Origin: Actinosynnema sp. ALI-1.44
GTDB lineage: Bacteria > Actinomycetota > Actinomycetes > Mycobacteriales > Pseudonocardiaceae
Reading direction: 5' to 3'
DNA length: 64,000 nucleotides
NCBI RefSeq assembly: GCF_001984155.1
Contig: NZ_MTQO01000046.1
Coordinates: forward strand, 310,001 to 374,000
The translations under genes and the position numbers were made by a program. Under the pieces are notes generated by a model. That model saw only the letters and a program-made list of their open reading frames with translations, searched no databases and was not told where the DNA came from. This document shows, in pieces, positions 26,955 through 36,507 of this stretch; within the stretch, counting starts at the first letter, position 1; each line of letters begins with the position of its first letter.

Positions 26955-27602
26955 TCAGCGCGGCGGACGCGGCTGCCACACCGTGGTGGTCTTGATCTCC
27001 GCGTTCTCCAGTGCCTTCGGCACGGGCACCTCGTACTGGGCGACGCGGGAGAACTGCTCCCGCGGCAGGTGCGCCCGGCCGGGGTCGCCGACCAGCACGG
27101 TCACGTCCCGGGCCTGCAGGCGGCGGATGAACGGCATCATCCGCGAGGTCACGGCGGTGTCGTAGAAGATGTCCCCGGCGAGCACCACGTCGAATCCGTC
27201 GGCGTCGCCGTCGACCATGTCGCCGTGCTCGGTGTCCACGCTCAGCCCGTTGGCCTCGGCGTTGAGCAGGATCGCGTCGATGGCGAACTGGTCGATCTCG
27301 TTGGCCACCACCCGCCGCGCCCCGGCCTTGGCCGCCGCGAGCGCCACGACACCGCACCCGGCGGCGAGGTCGAGCACGCTACGGCCCGCGACCAGCGACG
27401 GGTTGTCCAGCACATACCGCGCCAGTGCCTGACCACCGGCCCACGCGAACGCCCAGAACGGCGGGGCCAGGCCCTTCTCACCGACCTGTTCCTCCACGCG
27501 CTCCCACAGGTCGAACGCGTCCTCGGCGAGGTACAGCCGGATCTCGGGGACGTGCGGTGCGCTGCCCAGGCGGGTGTGGGCGCGGACGAAAGCGGCGGTC
27601 AC
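26955..27602 (-). CDS. SAM-dependent methyltransferase (PrmA/nicotinamide-MT-like)
   Basis: A 215-residue protein with the motif VLDLAAGCGVVALAAAKAGA near residue 82, VVANEID as motif II, and GDIFYD as the catalytic-site loop. The N-terminal PPFWAFAWAGGQALARYVL is characteristic of the ETFB lysine / L11 methyltransferase-like group. The substrate may be a protein. GTG at 27602 begins VTAAFVRAHTRLG; longer upstream reading is the antisense of the GH92 gene. It is divergent from GH92. Confidence 0.82.
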   Translation of the reverse strand: MTAAFVRAHTRLGSAPHVPEIRLYLAEDAFDLWERVEEQVGEKGLAPPFWAFAWAGGQALARYVLDNPSLVAGRSVLDLAAGCGVVALAAAKAGARRVVANEIDQFAIDAILLNAEANGLSVDTEHGDMVDGDADGFDVVLAGDIFYDTAVTSRMMPFIRRLQARDVTVLVGDPGRAHLPREQFSRVAQYEVPVPKALENAEIKTTTVWQPRPPR

Positions 27603-27739
27603 CGGTTCATCGTCGCAGGTGCCCCGGAGAGGGTGACCGCCGTCCCGAACCTGGTACTCGCCGCGTCGCCTGAGCCTCAACGGTGTAGGCCAGGTGGCCC
27701 ACTCGACGGTCGAAATGGCGGCAGGTCCACAACGACGTA

Positions 27740-27754
27740 TTGACATCGATGTCA
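27740..27754. promoter_or_regulatory. Perfect palindrome upstream of GH92 gene
   Basis: TGACATCGATGTCA at 27741-27754 is a perfect 14-bp palindrome. With the preceding T (27740) it overlaps TTGACA, a consensus -35 hexamer. Such CG-centred palindromes are typical operators of LacI-type sugar regulators. It lies 65 bp before the start of the GH92 gene and so probably controls it in response to mannose-containing glycans. No LacI gene is in the window. Confidence 0.6.
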
Positions 27755-27818
27755 GCCGTGAGTTGTCCTGTGGCCTGGCCCCGCAGGGCCGTACGCACCT
27801 CACCGCGGAGGCACGCTC

Positions 27819-30800
27819 ATGGAGCAACGCCGGACCGGCTGGCCGAGACCTGCGATCACACGCGTGGCGGCCGCTGCCGTCGGCGTGACACTGGTGACCA
27901 CCATGCTGGCCACCCCGGCCGCCGCCCAGCCGAGCGGCCCGACCGACTTCGCCTCGTCGTTCGAACCCGGTGACCCGCGGCCGGACTGGACCGACACCGC
28001 CGAGAAGGCCTCCGGCGTCACCGGCGACGACCCCACCCGCATCCCCGGCGACATCACCGACAAGGTCGCCGCGGTCACCGCCAACGGCGAGAACTCCGGC
28101 TCCGGCGAGGTCAAGGAAAACCTCGTCGACCACGACCCCGGCACGAAATGGCTCGTGTTCGAACGCACCGGGTGGGTCCAGTTCACGTTCACTGAACCCG
28201 TCGACGTCGTCCGCTACGCCCTTACCTCCGCCAACGACGCCGCCGGCCGCGACCCCCGCGACTGGATCCTCAAGGCCTCCGACGACGGCCACAGCTGGAC
28301 CACGCTCGACACCCGCACCGGCCAGACGTTCGCCCGGCGTTTCCAGACCAACGAGTACACGTTCACCGGCGGCGCGAAACACCGGCACTACCGGCTGGAG
28401 TTCACCGCCAACAACGGCGCGGACATCCTGCAACTCGCCGAGGTCCAGTTCTCCGGGACCACCCCGCAGGCCGAAACCCGCATCGCCGTCGCACCGAACA
28501 TGAGCACCGCCGTCGGCGACGGCCCCACCAGCGCGTTCACCGCCAAACCCAAAGCCGGGTTCACTGGACGCAAGGCCCTGCGCTATGTCGGCACCCACAC
28601 CGCCACCGGCCGCGCCTACTCGTACAACAAGGTGTTCGACATCAACGTTGTCGTCACCTCGACCACGCGGCTGTCCTACCTGCTGTTCCCCGAGTTCCTG
28701 CTCGACGACCTGACCTACCCCAGCACCCACGCCGCCATCGACCTCGCGTTCACCGACGGCACCTACCTCAGCGACCTGGGCGCCCTCGACCAGCACGGCA
28801 ACCCGCTGACCCCGCAGGGCCAGGCCGCGTCCCGCACCCTCTACACCCAGCAGTGGAACCACGTCGCGGCCGACATCGGCACCGTCGCCGCGGGCAAGAC
28901 CGTCGACCGGATCCTGCTCGCCTACGACAACCCGAAGGGCCCCACCGGGTTCAAAGGCTGGGTGGACGACGTCAAGATCGTCGGCACGCCCGCCGACCCG
29001 GTCAGGGCGACCCCCGCCGACCACGTCCTGACCACCCGCGGCACCAACGCCACCCACGCCTTCTCCCGCGGCAACAACTTCCCCGCCACCGCCGTCCCGC
29101 ACGGCTTCACCTTCTGGACCCCCGTCACCAACGCAGGCTCCACCAGTTGGCTCTACGACTACGCGCGCGGCAACAACGCCGACAACCGGCCCACCCTGCA
29201 AGCCTTCTCCGCCAGCCACGAACCCAGCCCCTGGATGGGCGACCGGCAAACCTTCCAGGTCATGCCGTCGCTGACCGGCGGCACCCCCAACGCCGCCCGC
29301 ACCGCCCGCGCGTTGCCGTTCGAACACGGCAACGAAACCGCCACCGCCCACTACTACCGCGTCCAGTTCGACAACGGCGTCACCACCGAGATCGCCCCCA
29401 CCGACCACGCCGCGCTGCTGCGGTTCGGCTTCCCCCGGGGCACCACCGACGCGGCCAACCTGATCTTCGACAACGTCACCGACGACGGCGGCCTCACCCT
29501 CGACCCCGACACCCGCACCATCACCGGCTACTCCGACGTCCGCAGCGACCTGTCCGCGGGCGCGAGCAGGCTCTTCGTGTACGCCACCGTCGACAAACCC
29601 GTCACCGCCAGCGGCGCGCTACCCGGCGGCGGCGGCCCGAACGTCACCGGCTACGTCAAACTCGACACCACGGCCGACACGACCGTGACCCTGCGGATCG
29701 CCACGTCACTGCTGAGCGTCGAGCAGGCACGCCGCAACCTCGACCAGGAAATCAGCGCCACCGACACCGTCGACACCGTCAGCGCCCGCGCGCAAGCCGC
29801 GTGGAACGCGAAACTGCGGATCATCGAGGTCGAAGGCGCCACCCCGGACCAGCTCACCACCCTCTACTCCAACCTCTACCGGCTGTTCCTCTACCCCAAC
29901 TCCGGCTTCGAGAACACCGGCACCCCCGCCGACCCGGTCCACCGCTACGCCAGCCCGTTCGTGCCCAACACCGGCCCGCACACCCCGACCCGGACCGGCG
30001 CCAAGATCGTCGACGGCGAGGTCTACGTCAACAACGGCTTCTGGGACACCTACCGCACCACCTGGCCCGCCTACACCCTGTTCACCCCCACCCAGGCCGG
30101 TGCGATGATCGACGGGTTCGTCCAGCAGTACCGCGACGGCGGCTGGATCTCGCGCTGGTCCTCGCCCGGCTACGCCAACCTGATGACCGGCACCAGCTCC
30201 GACGTCGCCTTCGCCGACGCCTACCTCAAAGGCGTCACCAACTTCGACATCCGCGGCGCCTACGACGCCGCGATCCGCAACGCCACCGTCACACCACCCC
30301 ACCAAAGCGTCGGCCGCAAAGGCATCGACAGGTCCATCTTCCTCGGCTACACCCCCACCTCCACCGGCGAAGGCATGTCGTGGGCGTTGGAGGGCTACAT
30401 CAACGACTTCGGCATCGCGCAGATGGCCAAGGCACTCGCCGACATAACCACGCCGGGCGACCCACGCAGACAGGAATACCTCGAGAACGCCGAGTACTTC
30501 CGCAACCGCGCCCAGAACTACGTCACCCTGTTCGACCCCGCCGTCGGTTTCTTCCAAGGCAAAACCGAGAACGGCGCGTGGCGCGCCACGCCCGACACGT
30601 ACGACCCGCGCGAATGGGGCCACGACTACACCGAGACCAACGGCTGGAACATGGCCTTCACCGTCCCCCACGACGGCCAAGGCTTGGCCAACCTCTACGG
30701 CGGCCGCGTCGAACTCGCCACCAAGCTCGACGCGTTCTTCACCGAACCCGAAACCGCCCGGTTCCCCGGCTCCTACGGCGGCACCATCCACGAAATGCTC

Positions 30801-32090
30801 GAAGCACGCGACGTGCGCATGGGCCAGTACGGGCACAGCAACCAGCCGTCGCACCACATCCCGTACATGTACGACTACGCCGGCCAGCCGGCCAAGACCC
30901 AGCAGAAGGTCCGCGACGTCACCAGCCGCCTCTACCTCGGCAGCGAAATCGGCCAGGGCTACCCCGGCGACGAGGACAACGGGGAGATGTCCGCGTGGTG
31001 GCTGTTTTCCGCACTCGGGTTCTACCCGCTGCAGATGGGCGCACCCACGTACGCGATCGGTTCACCCCTGTTCACCAAAGCCACGGTGAACCTGGAAAAC
31101 GGCCGCAGGATCGTCATCAACGCACCGAAGAACTCCCGGCGGAACATCTACGTCCAAAGCCTGAAGGTCAACGGCGCGCCCCACGACAAGACCTACCTCA
31201 CCCACGACCTGCTCACCGGCGGCGCCACACTCGACTTCGACATGGGCCCCGCGCCCTCCACGTGGGGCGGCGGCGCCGACGCCGCCCCACCCTCGCTGAC
31301 CACCGGCGACCAGGTCGCCAAACCGTTGCGTGACACCTCGAACCTGACCGGGCCGCTGTTCGACAACAATTCCCAGACCGAAGCGACTGCCACCACCGTC
31401 GACTTCGCCCCGCCCCGTCCACACGACGTCGTCGACTTCTACACCGTGACCTCCGGGAAAACCGCCGCCGCCGATCCCCGTGACTGGGTGCTCACAGGCT
31501 CCTTCGACGGCGAACACTGGGCCGTGGTCGACACCCGCACGGCCCAGGGCTTCGCGTGGCGCCAGCAGACCAAGCCGTTCAAACTCGCCAAACCCAGCCG
31601 CTACACCCACTACCGGCTCGAGTTCAGCCGCCCGTCCGGCGTCGCGGAACTGGAGTTTCTCGCCAAACCCACCCCGGGCTGTACCCAGACGATCACCGGC
31701 ACCCACCACGGGCCCCTGCGCGTCACCGGCGTGCTCTGCCTCACCGACGCCGTCGTCATCGGCCCCGTCCAGATCGACGCCGGCGGCTCGCTGTACGCGT
31801 TCGGCAGCACGATCACCGGACCGGTCACCGGCGACCAGGCCGCCGCCGTCGCCTTGATCGGCACCCGGGTCACCGGCCCGGTGAGCCTGGCCGGAACCCG
31901 CGGTGAACTCACCATCGGCGCCACCACCGTCGCCGGGCCCGTGTCCCTGGTGGACAACACCGGCCCGGTCATCGGCTCGTCCCGCGTCACCGGCCCCATC
32001 GCCTGCACCGGCAACACCCCACCACCGGCCAACAACGGACTGGCCAACACGATCACCGGCCCCCGCGTGGGCCAGTGCGCTCACATCTAG
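27819..32090 (+). CDS. Secreted GH92 alpha-mannosidase with two F5/8C-type modules
   Basis: A 1423-residue exported enzyme. The signal peptide ends near TPAAAQ (residue 36). A discoidin/F5-8 type C (CBM32-like) module lies around residues 80-205 (WVQFTFTEPVDVVRYALTSA). The GH92 N-domain starts near RGNNFPATAVPHGFTFW (residue 415) and the catalytic barrel contains NNGFWDTYRTTWPAY and GDEDNGEMSAWW. A second F5/8C module sits near 1180-1290. The end is a short TGPV-rich beta repeat. GH92 enzymes are calcium-dependent exo-alpha-mannosidases acting on N-glycans or mannan. GGAG precedes the ATG. Confidence 0.93.
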   Translation: MEQRRTGWPRPAITRVAAAAVGVTLVTTMLATPAAAQPSGPTDFASSFEPGDPRPDWTDTAEKASGVTGDDPTRIPGDITDKVAAVTANGENSGSGEVKENLVDHDPGTKWLVFERTGWVQFTFTEPVDVVRYALTSANDAAGRDPRDWILKASDDGHSWTTLDTRTGQTFARRFQTNEYTFTGGAKHRHYRLEFTANNGADILQLAEVQFSGTTPQAETRIAVAPNMSTAVGDGPTSAFTAKPKAGFTGRKALRYVGTHTATGRAYSYNKVFDINVVVTSTTRLSYLLFPEFLLDDLTYPSTHAAIDLAFTDGTYLSDLGALDQHGNPLTPQGQAASRTLYTQQWNHVAADIGTVAAGKTVDRILLAYDNPKGPTGFKGWVDDVKIVGTPADPVRATPADHVLTTRGTNATHAFSRGNNFPATAVPHGFTFWTPVTNAGSTSWLYDYARGNNADNRPTLQAFSASHEPSPWMGDRQTFQVMPSLTGGTPNAARTARALPFEHGNETATAHYYRVQFDNGVTTEIAPTDHAALLRFGFPRGTTDAANLIFDNVTDDGGLTLDPDTRTITGYSDVRSDLSAGASRLFVYATVDKPVTASGALPGGGGPNVTGYVKLDTTADTTVTLRIATSLLSVEQARRNLDQEISATDTVDTVSARAQAAWNAKLRIIEVEGATPDQLTTLYSNLYRLFLYPNSGFENTGTPADPVHRYASPFVPNTGPHTPTRTGAKIVDGEVYVNNGFWDTYRTTWPAYTLFTPTQAGAMIDGFVQQYRDGGWISRWSSPGYANLMTGTSSDVAFADAYLKGVTNFDIRGAYDAAIRNATVTPPHQSVGRKGIDRSIFLGYTPTSTGEGMSWALEGYINDFGIAQMAKALADITTPGDPRRQEYLENAEYFRNRAQNYVTLFDPAVGFFQGKTENGAWRATPDTYDPREWGHDYTETNGWNMAFTVPHDGQGLANLYGGRVELATKLDAFFTEPETARFPGSYGGTIHEMLEARDVRMGQYGHSNQPSHHIPYMYDYAGQPAKTQQKVRDVTSRLYLGSEIGQGYPGDEDNGEMSAWWLFSALGFYPLQMGAPTYAIGSPLFTKATVNLENGRRIVINAPKNSRRNIYVQSLKVNGAPHDKTYLTHDLLTGGATLDFDMGPAPSTWGGGADAAPPSLTTGDQVAKPLRDTSNLTGPLFDNNSQTEATATTVDFAPPRPHDVVDFYTVTSGKTAAADPRDWVLTGSFDGEHWAVVDTRTAQGFAWRQQTKPFKLAKPSRYTHYRLEFSRPSGVAELEFLAKPTPGCTQTITGTHHGPLRVTGVLCLTDAVVIGPVQIDAGGSLYAFGSTITGPVTGDQAAAVALIGTRVTGPVSLAGTRGELTIGATTVAGPVSLVDNTGPVIGSSRVTGPIACTGNTPPPANNGLANTITGPRVGQCAHI

Positions 32091-32098
32091 CCACGCCA

Positions 32099-32131
32099 CT
32101 GTGGGTGGGCCTGGCCACGCCCCACCCACAG
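32099..32131 (+). terminator. Hairpin terminator after GH92 gene
   Basis: CTGTGGGTGGG at 32099-32109 pairs perfectly with CCCACCCACAG at 32121-32131 over an 11-base loop, 8 bp after the GH92 stop. There is no U-tract. It separates GH92 from the luciferase-like gene, whose own -10-like TAGGAT follows at once at 32133. Confidence 0.7.
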
Positions 32132-32146
32132 GTAGGATCTTTTCCC

Positions 32147-33127
32147 GTGGACGTCTACCTGCTGATCCTCGGGGATCACCTGCCGGACCCACGCACCGGA
32201 CGGACACTGTCCGAACCGGACCGCATCCGCGCCATGGTCGACCAGGCGGTCGTCGCCGAACAAGCCGGGTTCACCGGCGTCGCCATCGGCGAACACCACT
32301 TCACCCACTACATCGTCTCCGCACCGGAACTCCTGCTCGCCACCATCGCGGCCCGCACCAGCACCCTGCGGCTGTCCACCGGCGTCACCCTGCTGGCCCA
32401 CCGGGACCCGGTCCGCGTCGCCGAAGAACTCGCCACCCTCGACGTCCTGTCCGGCGGGCGAGCCGAACTCATCGTCGCCAGGGGCGTGTCGACCGAAACC
32501 GATGTCGCCTTCGGCATCTCCCCATCGGACCTGCGGCCCCGGTTCCACGAATACCTGCGGCTGCTGCTGCAACTGCTGCAGGAACGCGACGTCACCTGGC
32601 ACGGCGACTTCCGCAGCCCCCTGCGCAACGTCACCACCACACCCCGCCCGATCCAGCAACCACACCCGACGCTGTGGGTCGGCAGCGGATCGGCGAACTC
32701 CGCGGACTTCGCCGCCGAACTCGGCATGCCCCTCATGCTGCCCAGCACCCTGCGCGACCCCAGCGTGTACACCGACGTCGTGGCCCGCTACCGCAGCTTC
32801 ACCTCCGGCCGGGTCGCCATGCCCAGCCACGTCTACGTCGCCGACTCCGGCGCGCGGGAACGCTGGAAGCCGTATCTGCGGGCGTATGCGGAGTTCGCCA
32901 GCCCGTGGCGTGGCGATGGGGCGTCCGTCGACGTGGACCGGCTGATGGAGGGCGCCGCGATCTGCGGGACGCCGGAGGAAGTGGCCGACCGGCTCAACGC
33001 CCAGCAGAAGCTGCTCGGGTTGGACGCGCACCTGGTGCTCATCGACATCGGCGGGCTGCCACCGGACGAGGTGCTCGCCGCGATCAGGCTGTTCGGCGAG
33101 AAGGTCATCCCCCAGCTCGACAGCTGA
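32147..33127 (+). CDS. LLM-class flavin-dependent oxidoreductase
   Basis: A 326-residue bacterial-luciferase-like protein. The N-terminal strand VDVYLLILGD is followed by AEQAGFTGVAIGEHHF, STGVTLLAHRDPVRVAEELATLDVLSGGR and HPTLWVGSGS, all features of the FMN or F420-binding TIM barrel. It would catalyse oxidation or monooxygenation of an unknown small molecule. The GTG at 32147 has TAGGAT 8 bases upstream and no ribosome site, which fits leaderless expression. A start at 32075 would run through the terminator hairpin and is rejected. Confidence 0.85.
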   Translation: MDVYLLILGDHLPDPRTGRTLSEPDRIRAMVDQAVVAEQAGFTGVAIGEHHFTHYIVSAPELLLATIAARTSTLRLSTGVTLLAHRDPVRVAEELATLDVLSGGRAELIVARGVSTETDVAFGISPSDLRPRFHEYLRLLLQLLQERDVTWHGDFRSPLRNVTTTPRPIQQPHPTLWVGSGSANSADFAAELGMPLMLPSTLRDPSVYTDVVARYRSFTSGRVAMPSHVYVADSGARERWKPYLRAYAEFASPWRGDGASVDVDRLMEGAAICGTPEEVADRLNAQQKLLGLDAHLVLIDIGGLPPDEVLAAIRLFGEKVIPQLDS

Positions 33128-33717
33128 TCAGTCCAGCAACGCGGTCAGATCGACGTCCAGCGCAACCGGCTCCGAGGTCGAGAACTTGCCGGCGGCTTCA
33201 CCGTTGGCGACGTATCCGAACTCGTCGGTGAGCCGAAACGCCAGCGAGGAAACCGGCTCGTCGAGGTCGAGAATCCAGTAATGACGGATCCCGGCGTCCG
33301 CGTACTCGTCCCGCTTGATCCTGTAGTCCATCCGGCGAGAACCGGGCGACACGGTCTCCACGACGAGCAGCACCTCAGAGGCCCGAAGTACCCGCCGCTC
33401 GGCACGGGCCCATTTGCGATCCGCACGATCGACGATGATCAGATCGGGCCTGCGAACGGTCCCCGGTTGGTCCCCGGGCACGAGCTCGAGATCGACATCT
33501 ATGTCGAGCAGGGACACCAGGTTCGGCGGAGCTGAGGACGCAACTGGACTCCCAGCTCAGAACACGCCATCGAATGCTCCGAGGTCGGGCTCGGCGACAC
33601 GACGATCTTGCCTTCCTGCAGTTCGCTCCAGTAGTCGGTCTCGCCGAGCGCTGCGTACTCACCGACTGTGCACAGATGTGTGTCCAGATCAGTCGGCAGC
33701 TGTTCCATCGCGGTCAC
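33128..33717 (-). pseudogene. Uma2-family (DUF820) nuclease-like gene with frameshift
   Basis: The first frame from GTG 33717 encodes EYAALGETDYWSELQEGKIV, then CSELGVQLRPQL, and is lost near 33530. The second frame continues NLVSLLDIDVDLELVPGDQP, RRPDLIIVDR and KRDEYADAGIRHYWILDLD to a TGA at 33128. Together these form one Uma2 (PD-(D/E)xK-like) protein of about 190 residues. The putative nuclease residues D (RPDLII) and E (LVVETVSPGS) are both in the second part. A single lost base, or two gained, restores the frame. Uma2 genes are numerous in actinomycetes and their function is unclear. Confidence 0.8.
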
Positions 33718-33792
33718 GGCTGCTCCTCACGTTGCCCACCGAGCCTGGCATGGCGTGCGAACCCGACAGAGAGCCTACCTGTCACCGTGCGT

Positions 33793-33831
33793 GTCTGCCC
33801 CGCACGAACACACGGTTCGCGCGGGGCAGAC
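33793..33831 (-). terminator. Hairpin terminator after subtilase gene
   Basis: GTCTGCCCCGC at 33793-33803 pairs exactly with GCGGGGCAGAC at 33821-33831; inside the loop CGAAC and GTTCG can pair as well. It lies just after the subtilase stop (33840) on the minus strand. Confidence 0.75.
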
Positions 33832-33839
33832 CTGCGGTC

Positions 33840-35795
33840 CTACTGCACGACCAGCGCGTAGTCCGCGTCCGTCGCCGTCGTTTCCACGTGACCGTCCGCG
33901 TTGATCTGCGTGGCGAGCACGTCGACCTTCCACGCTCCGGGCGCCGCGGAGTCCAGCAGCACGTTCTCCACGGTGTCCACTGTGTTCGGTGAACCACCCG
34001 CTGTGGACTGGGTGCCCGCCGACAGGCCGTTGTTGCCGTAGTACACCGTGCCGTTCGGTGCGGTCACGCGCAGGGTCAGGTCGTTCACGCGCGCCACCGA
34101 CGCGGTCGGGCTACCGGCCGGATCGGTGTACACCAGCGTCGCCTTCAACGGCTTCGCCGCTGTCACGTTCACCGTGTAGCTCTTGGTCTGGCCCTGCGTC
34201 AGCAGGTCCGTCTCGTTGACCAGGACCGGGAACTTCCAGCCGTTGGCCTTGGCCACGGTGTAGGCGTTGCCCACGCTCGCGCTGCCCCAGCCCTGGTGGG
34301 TGCGGGTCATGTCGTGCCCGGTGCCGCTGAACGGGTACTGGTTGGCGGTGTTCACCAGCAGGGCCTTCGCCGTCGAGGCGTGCGGCCGGGACGTGAACAC
34401 GTCACGCGCCTTGCCGGGCGCGCCGTCGAACACACCGTCGGCCCACATCTGGAACAGCAGACCCGCGTTGCCGCACGTGATCGGCGTCGCGCCGCTCGTA
34501 CCGCCGAACGACGTCGTGTACGAGGTGTCACTCGACGACGAGGTCGTGTCGATCGCGTCGTAGTAGTTCGACAGCTCCGGCTTCAGCCTGCCGTCCGCCG
34601 CCGGGCCGATGCTCGCGCCGCGGTTCCACGCGTCGTCGGTGCGCGTCAACGTGTTGCGGTGGTACTGCCCGCCCACCGACAGGACGTTCTTCGCCCACGC
34701 CTCCGGCCGCGAGCTGCGGGTGCCCGCGTTGGACTGCGACTGGCAGATCAGGATGTCGTGGTCGAACACGATCTTGTCCATCGCCGCCGACACCGTCGTG
34801 TACGCCGTGGTCAGCGAGCTGCCCCAGCTGTTGCTCTGGAACACCGCGCGGTAGTTGCCGGTCGGCGCCACCAGTTCACGCGTGTGCGCGTACCGGTCCG
34901 GTTTGTTGTACGTGGCGAACACACCCTGGCCCTCGGGCAGGAAGCCACGCCGGGTCGCGCTCGCGCCCTGGGCGAAGATCTCGCCGTAGGTCGAGGTGCC
35001 GTGGCTGGTGTCGGTGGAGTTCGAGCCGTGCATGACCGGCGGCCGGGCCCGGAACTCCTGGTGGGTGGCCCGCAGACCACCGTCCATCACCTCGCCGCGG
35101 ACGCCCTGCCCGCGGTAGCCGCCCGCCGTCTCGATCGCGTTGGCGCCCGAGGCTTCCCTGGCGGTGTTGATGTCGGTCTCGGGCGCGGACAGCGCGCCGA
35201 TCGCGAGCACCTCCGGCAGTTCGCTGATCGCGGTGAGCTGGTCCGCGCCCACCGTGACCGACAGGTGCTGGCGGCTTTCGGAGATCATCTGTACCTGTCC
35301 GCCCGCGCGGCGGACGCGCTCGGCGACCGCGTTCTGGTCGGTGGTGTCCGGTTCGACCAGGGTGACGAGGTACTGCCCGGCCCCGGCGGCCCTCGACGCC
35401 GGTACCGTCGCGCTCTCGACCTTGTCGGCGGGCTGGTAGTCGCCGAGCCAGCGCACGAAATTCAACTCGGACACTGATTTCTTTGTCGACGGGCCCATCC
35501 GCACGACATAGGCGAAATCTGGAATGTATGTGCCGATTCGAGCGCCGAGCGAACGCAATTGCGCACGCTGGGCGTCGGTCAAAACACCGCGGAACTGAAC
35601 GAGATACGCGCCGTTGCCGGACTCGGCAGCGGCGGCCCGCGCGCTGGTTCTGGTCGGATCGAAGGTCCGATTGGCCAGGTAGATGAACTGGGCGTCCTGC
35701 GGTGTGTCGGTGCCGACCGCGTTGATGACACCCGTGGCCATCAGTGCGGCGGCGAATACGGAACCCACAAGCACGCCGCGTCGTGACCGCAGCAT
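33840..35795 (-). CDS. Secreted S8 serine peptidase (subtilase)
   Basis: A 651-residue exported protease. The N-terminal signal or anchor covers residues 1-28, then a propeptide-like region of about 190 residues. The catalytic triad is Asp in GEVMDGGLRATH, His in DTSHGTSTYGE and Ser in GGTSGATPITCG; the oxyanion Asn is in CQSQSNAGT. The C-terminal 130 residues form a P-domain-like beta sandwich (LKATLVYTDPAGSPTASVAR). It degrades extracellular protein. A strong GGAGG stands before the ATG and the terminator follows the stop. The 247 bp upstream hold no other gene. Confidence 0.92.
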   Translation of the reverse strand: MLRSRRGVLVGSVFAAALMATGVINAVGTDTPQDAQFIYLANRTFDPTRTSARAAAAESGNGAYLVQFRGVLTDAQRAQLRSLGARIGTYIPDFAYVVRMGPSTKKSVSELNFVRWLGDYQPADKVESATVPASRAAGAGQYLVTLVEPDTTDQNAVAERVRRAGGQVQMISESRQHLSVTVGADQLTAISELPEVLAIGALSAPETDINTAREASGANAIETAGGYRGQGVRGEVMDGGLRATHQEFRARPPVMHGSNSTDTSHGTSTYGEIFAQGASATRRGFLPEGQGVFATYNKPDRYAHTRELVAPTGNYRAVFQSNSWGSSLTTAYTTVSAAMDKIVFDHDILICQSQSNAGTRSSRPEAWAKNVLSVGGQYHRNTLTRTDDAWNRGASIGPAADGRLKPELSNYYDAIDTTSSSSDTSYTTSFGGTSGATPITCGNAGLLFQMWADGVFDGAPGKARDVFTSRPHASTAKALLVNTANQYPFSGTGHDMTRTHQGWGSASVGNAYTVAKANGWKFPVLVNETDLLTQGQTKSYTVNVTAAKPLKATLVYTDPAGSPTASVARVNDLTLRVTAPNGTVYYGNNGLSAGTQSTAGGSPNTVDTVENVLLDSAAPGAWKVDVLATQINADGHVETTATDADYALVVQ

Positions 35796-36042
35796 GAAAC
35801 AACCTCCGGATCGCAGCAGGGAGTGCCCGAACAGGAGGAAAGGCCCGGGCAGATCACCGACGGTACCGACCGGATGACATTCGGTCAGCCGCCAAACGGC
35901 CTACCGGAGAATGTGGGAAAAACTGGGAAAAGGTCCCCCTCTCAATACGGGTCGGACGTGAATTCGCTGGAACCGGCGGTCATTCGTCCGGGCGTGAGCG
36001 CCGCTGTGTCACAGGACGATCGAACTAGGCCCGTGGTAATGG

Positions 36043-36336
36043 TCATGGACGCAGGATGATCTTGCCGATGGCGCTGCGCGATTCGGTCAGTTCATGGGCG
36101 CGGGCCGCCTCGGCGAGCGGGATCTCGGCGTGGACGCGAGTGCGGAGCGTGCCGTCCCGGTAGAGATCCCACAGCTCGTCGCGCCATCGCGCGTACGTCT
36201 CCGGTTCGCCGCGGGCGATGGCCGCCATCTGGAAACTGATCGCCGAGGCTCCTCGCACCAGCAGTTCGTAGGCGTCGATCACGCCGCCGCCCGAACTGAA
36301 CGCGACCAGACGCCCGGCGGGGCCCAGTGCGCGCAC
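36043..36336 (-). pseudogene. C-terminal fragment of a quinone oxidoreductase (MDR family)
   Basis: Only 97 residues remain: ALGPAGRLVAFSSGGGVIDA, then the helical end with EIPLAEAARAHELTESRSAI and GKIILRP, the normal C terminus of NADPH:quinone reductases. A full protein would be about 325 residues; the catalytic domain and most of the Rossmann domain are absent. Its lost 5' end meets the lost 5' end of a MarR gene on the other strand near 36335. Confidence 0.8.
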
Positions 36337-36498
36337 CGCAAGCGCAAGAACGCCGTGACGGTCACGTCCACGGGCACACGCGTTCTCCGGCGGTGCGCGG
36401 AGTTGGCCGAGCAGGCCAACGAGCGGCTGCTCGCACCGCTCAACGCGGAGGAACGCGAGCAGCTGATGGCGTTGATGACCCGGGTGTACGAGGCCTAA
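36329..36498 (+). pseudogene. C-terminal fragment of a MarR-family regulator
   Basis: The frame ending in TAA at 36498 reads RKRKNAVTVTSTGTRVLRRC, then AELAEQANERLLAPLNAEER and EQLMALMTRVYEA, the wing and dimer helix of a MarR protein. The first HTH part is missing. The fragment abuts the quinone oxidoreductase fragment head to head, so a single deletion in a divergent regulator-enzyme pair would explain both. Confidence 0.75.
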
Positions 36499-36507
36499 CG
36501 GTGTTGA

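Noticed and set aside
26955-29408. A minus-strand open frame of 817 codons
   Set aside because: Only the last 215 codons (from 27602) encode a methyltransferase; the rest is the mirror of the GH92 gene and is made of Gly/Val/Ala-rich low-information sequence.
28853-31333. A plus-strand 826-codon frame inside the GH92 gene
   Set aside because: It is the shifted frame of GH92 with Arg/His/Pro-rich content; no domain and no separate promoter.
32075-32146. Upstream start for the luciferase-like gene
   Set aside because: The extra residues come from the GH92 stop region and the terminator hairpin; the GTG at 32147 has a leaderless promoter box and begins the conserved strand.
34296-35477. A plus-strand 393-codon frame opposite the subtilase
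   Set aside because: It is antisense to a gene with a full catalytic triad and signal peptide; composition is that of a shadow frame.
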